Assembly (NCBI GenBank): GCA_903925685.1
Contig: CAIYGI010000186.1
Location: 1-57,773, forward strand
DNA from: an uncultured bacterium
Lineage (GTDB): Bacteria; Verrucomicrobiota; Kiritimatiellia; CAIKKV01; CAIYGI01
Direction of reading: 5' to 3'
Length of the DNA: 57,773 nt
Positions 56,673-57,773 of the stretch are shown piece by piece. Both the position numbers and the translations under genes were made by a program. Every line of letters starts with the position of its first letter. Positions within the stretch are counted from its first letter, which is position 1. Below the pieces are notes generated by a model. It had not been told where the DNA came from and did not search any database. It saw only the letters and a program-made list of their open reading frames with translations.

Positions 56673-57560
56673 ATGCGGCCGCTGATTGAACAATTTCTCG
56701 ACTACCTGACGCTGGAGTGCGGGCTGAGCCCCAATACCCGCGCCGCCTACGGCCACGATCTCTTCGCCTTCGCCGACTTCTTCCTTACGCGCGGGGTGGA
56801 TCGTCCGGCCGATCTTCGCCGCGAAACGATCGTGGACGCGCTGCACGACGGCAAGGCCCACGGACTGGCGGTCAACACCCTCTCCCGCCGCCTGGTCGCG
56901 CTCAAGGTCTTTCTGCGCTACCTCGTGCAGGAAGGCATGCTCGAACGCAACGTGACCGACGTCATGGATGCACCCAAGATTTGGAAACTGCTTCCCGGCA
57001 CACTGAGCCTACGCGAAGTGGACCGTCTGCTCGCGGCGCCGACGGGGGACGATCCGCGCCATCTACGCGACCGGGCGTTGCTGGAACTGCTGTATGCCAC
57101 CGGAATGCGTGTCTCGGAACTGGCCGATTTGCCGCTGGAAGACCTGCACCTCGACGCCGGCTATCTGCGGGTGCTGGGCAAGGGCAACAAGATGCGCGTT
57201 GTGCCATTCGGAGAAACGGCCAGGCAGCGCGTCACGCAATACCTGTCCGAAGCCCGTCCTCGTTTTGTCAAAACAGGCGGCGCGCGCGAGCTCTTCCTCA
57301 CCAACCGCGGGCGCAAGTTGAGCCGCAAGACCGTCTGGTGGCTGATCAAAGGTTACACCCGCGCGGCTGGCTTGACGGCACGCGTGACGCCGCACACGCT
57401 GCGCCATTCCTTCGCCAGCCACCTGCTGGCCAATGGCGCGCCGCTGCGGCTGATCCAGGAAATGCTCGGCCACGCCGACATCGCCACGACGCAAATCTAT
57501 ACCCATGTGGACGGCCAGCGCCTGATGGCCGTGCACCGCCAGTTCCACCCGCGCGCGTGA
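56673..57560 (+). CDS. xerD: Tyrosine recombinase XerD/XerC
   Basis: A 295-aa recombinase of normal Xer length. N-terminal SAM-like core-binding domain (FLDYLTLECGLSPNTRAAYGHDL); catalytic residues are Arg in LLYATGMRVSELADL near residue 146, Lys in VLGKGNKMRVV near 170, H-x-x-R in PHTLRHSFASHLL near 242, His in MLGHADIATTQIYTHV near 265 and the following Tyr nucleophile. It resolves chromosome dimers at dif with its partner. No dif-like site was recognised in the window. Confidence 0.93.
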   Translation: MRPLIEQFLDYLTLECGLSPNTRAAYGHDLFAFADFFLTRGVDRPADLRRETIVDALHDGKAHGLAVNTLSRRLVALKVFLRYLVQEGMLERNVTDVMDAPKIWKLLPGTLSLREVDRLLAAPTGDDPRHLRDRALLELLYATGMRVSELADLPLEDLHLDAGYLRVLGKGNKMRVVPFGETARQRVTQYLSEARPRFVKTGGARELFLTNRGRKLSRKTVWWLIKGYTRAAGLTARVTPHTLRHSFASHLLANGAPLRLIQEMLGHADIATTQIYTHVDGQRLMAVHRQFHPRA

Positions 57561-57773
57561 GTAAGGTGGAAGGTGGAAGGTGGTAGGTGGAAGGGATTGT
57601 TCCACTCGCGCGCGTAAGGTGTTGGTAAACTTTAAACCGAAGTTCCAGCGTCTTTTCGATGCTCCATACATGCGCAAACCATTGATAATCAACAAGATGC
57701 GCGCGAAATGGCCGGTTTTTTTCGTTCCGTTTACTGGGGACACTTTCTTGGGTTCAAGGCAGTCTGATATTCA
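57561..57773. repeat. GGTGGAA heptamers and 3' flank
   Basis: Five GGTGGAA/GGTGGTA units at 57563-57594 follow xerD. The remaining 180 bases have no supported gene. Near 57720-57750, CGTTCCGTTTACTGGGGACACTTTC resembles sequences often found next to REP-associated transposases, a weak observation. Confidence 0.7.

Overview
The window looks like a chromosomal segment of an uncultured, GC-rich bacterium of the PVC group. The closest fit is Kiritimatiellota/Lentisphaerota/Verrucomicrobiota. This is inferred from gene content: a DUF2723 O-mannosyltransferase-like protein with a TPR tail, a GldA/GldF/GldG-like ABC exporter plus DUF4340 protein joined to a MoxR/Bat cluster, an ExeA-type ATPase, and dense short-period intergenic repeats. 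No phylogenetic marker was run. I saw no tRNA, rRNA or CRISPR array.

Layout. (1) 0.1-7.5 kb: NCS2-like permease, pterin-binding methyltransferase-like protein, a glycosyltransferase/GH57 pair (the GH57 partner appears to lack its catalytic residues), then a gene scar (truncated DUF2585, headless thioredoxin-like protein) and a 3-hydroxyisobutyrate-dehydrogenase-like enzyme. (2) 7.5-29.8 kb, all on the minus strand: a supercluster read from 29.8 kb downwards as anchored Hsp20-like protein, gldA, gldF, gldG, DUF4340, moxR, DUF58, DUF4381-like, batA, batB-batC fusion, batD, batE. Two lower-GC islands split it: an ApaLI-like restriction-modification trio between moxR and DUF58, and a toxin-antitoxin/HEPN-like island between batC and batD. 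(3) 30-34.9 kb: Gfo/Idh/MocA oxidoreductase, CinA, ABC-F ATPase. (4) 35-36.7 kb: a DNA methyltransferase and the tail of a second one. (5) 36.7-42 kb: ExeA-like ATPase, PHP phosphatase, ferredoxin plus radical SAM pair, an exported protein, a BrnTA module and two small membrane proteins. (6) 42.3-47.8 kb: DUF2723-TPR giant, hotdog thioesterase, then a debris zone with the tail of a secreted protein and a transposase tail. (7) 47.8-57.8 kb: pheT-pheS, a one-chain C5 methyltransferase/BsuBI-PstI-type endonuclease, YdcF-like, sorbitol/sorbose-type dehydrogenase, TVP38-like membrane protein, degenerate HMA lipoprotein and XerD-like recombinase.

Most striking are (a) several families of 7-bp tandem repeats scattered between genes and, in three bat-cluster genes, sitting in frame inside coding sequence at signal peptides or gene junctions; (b) the two defence islands splitting the bat cluster; (c) the single-polypeptide R-M protein; (d) a GH57 protein without catalytic residues; (e) a duplicated hicB with a seven-codon hicA stump next to a truncated KilA-N gene. 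Functional assignments rest on motif recognition by eye and need profile searches for confirmation.
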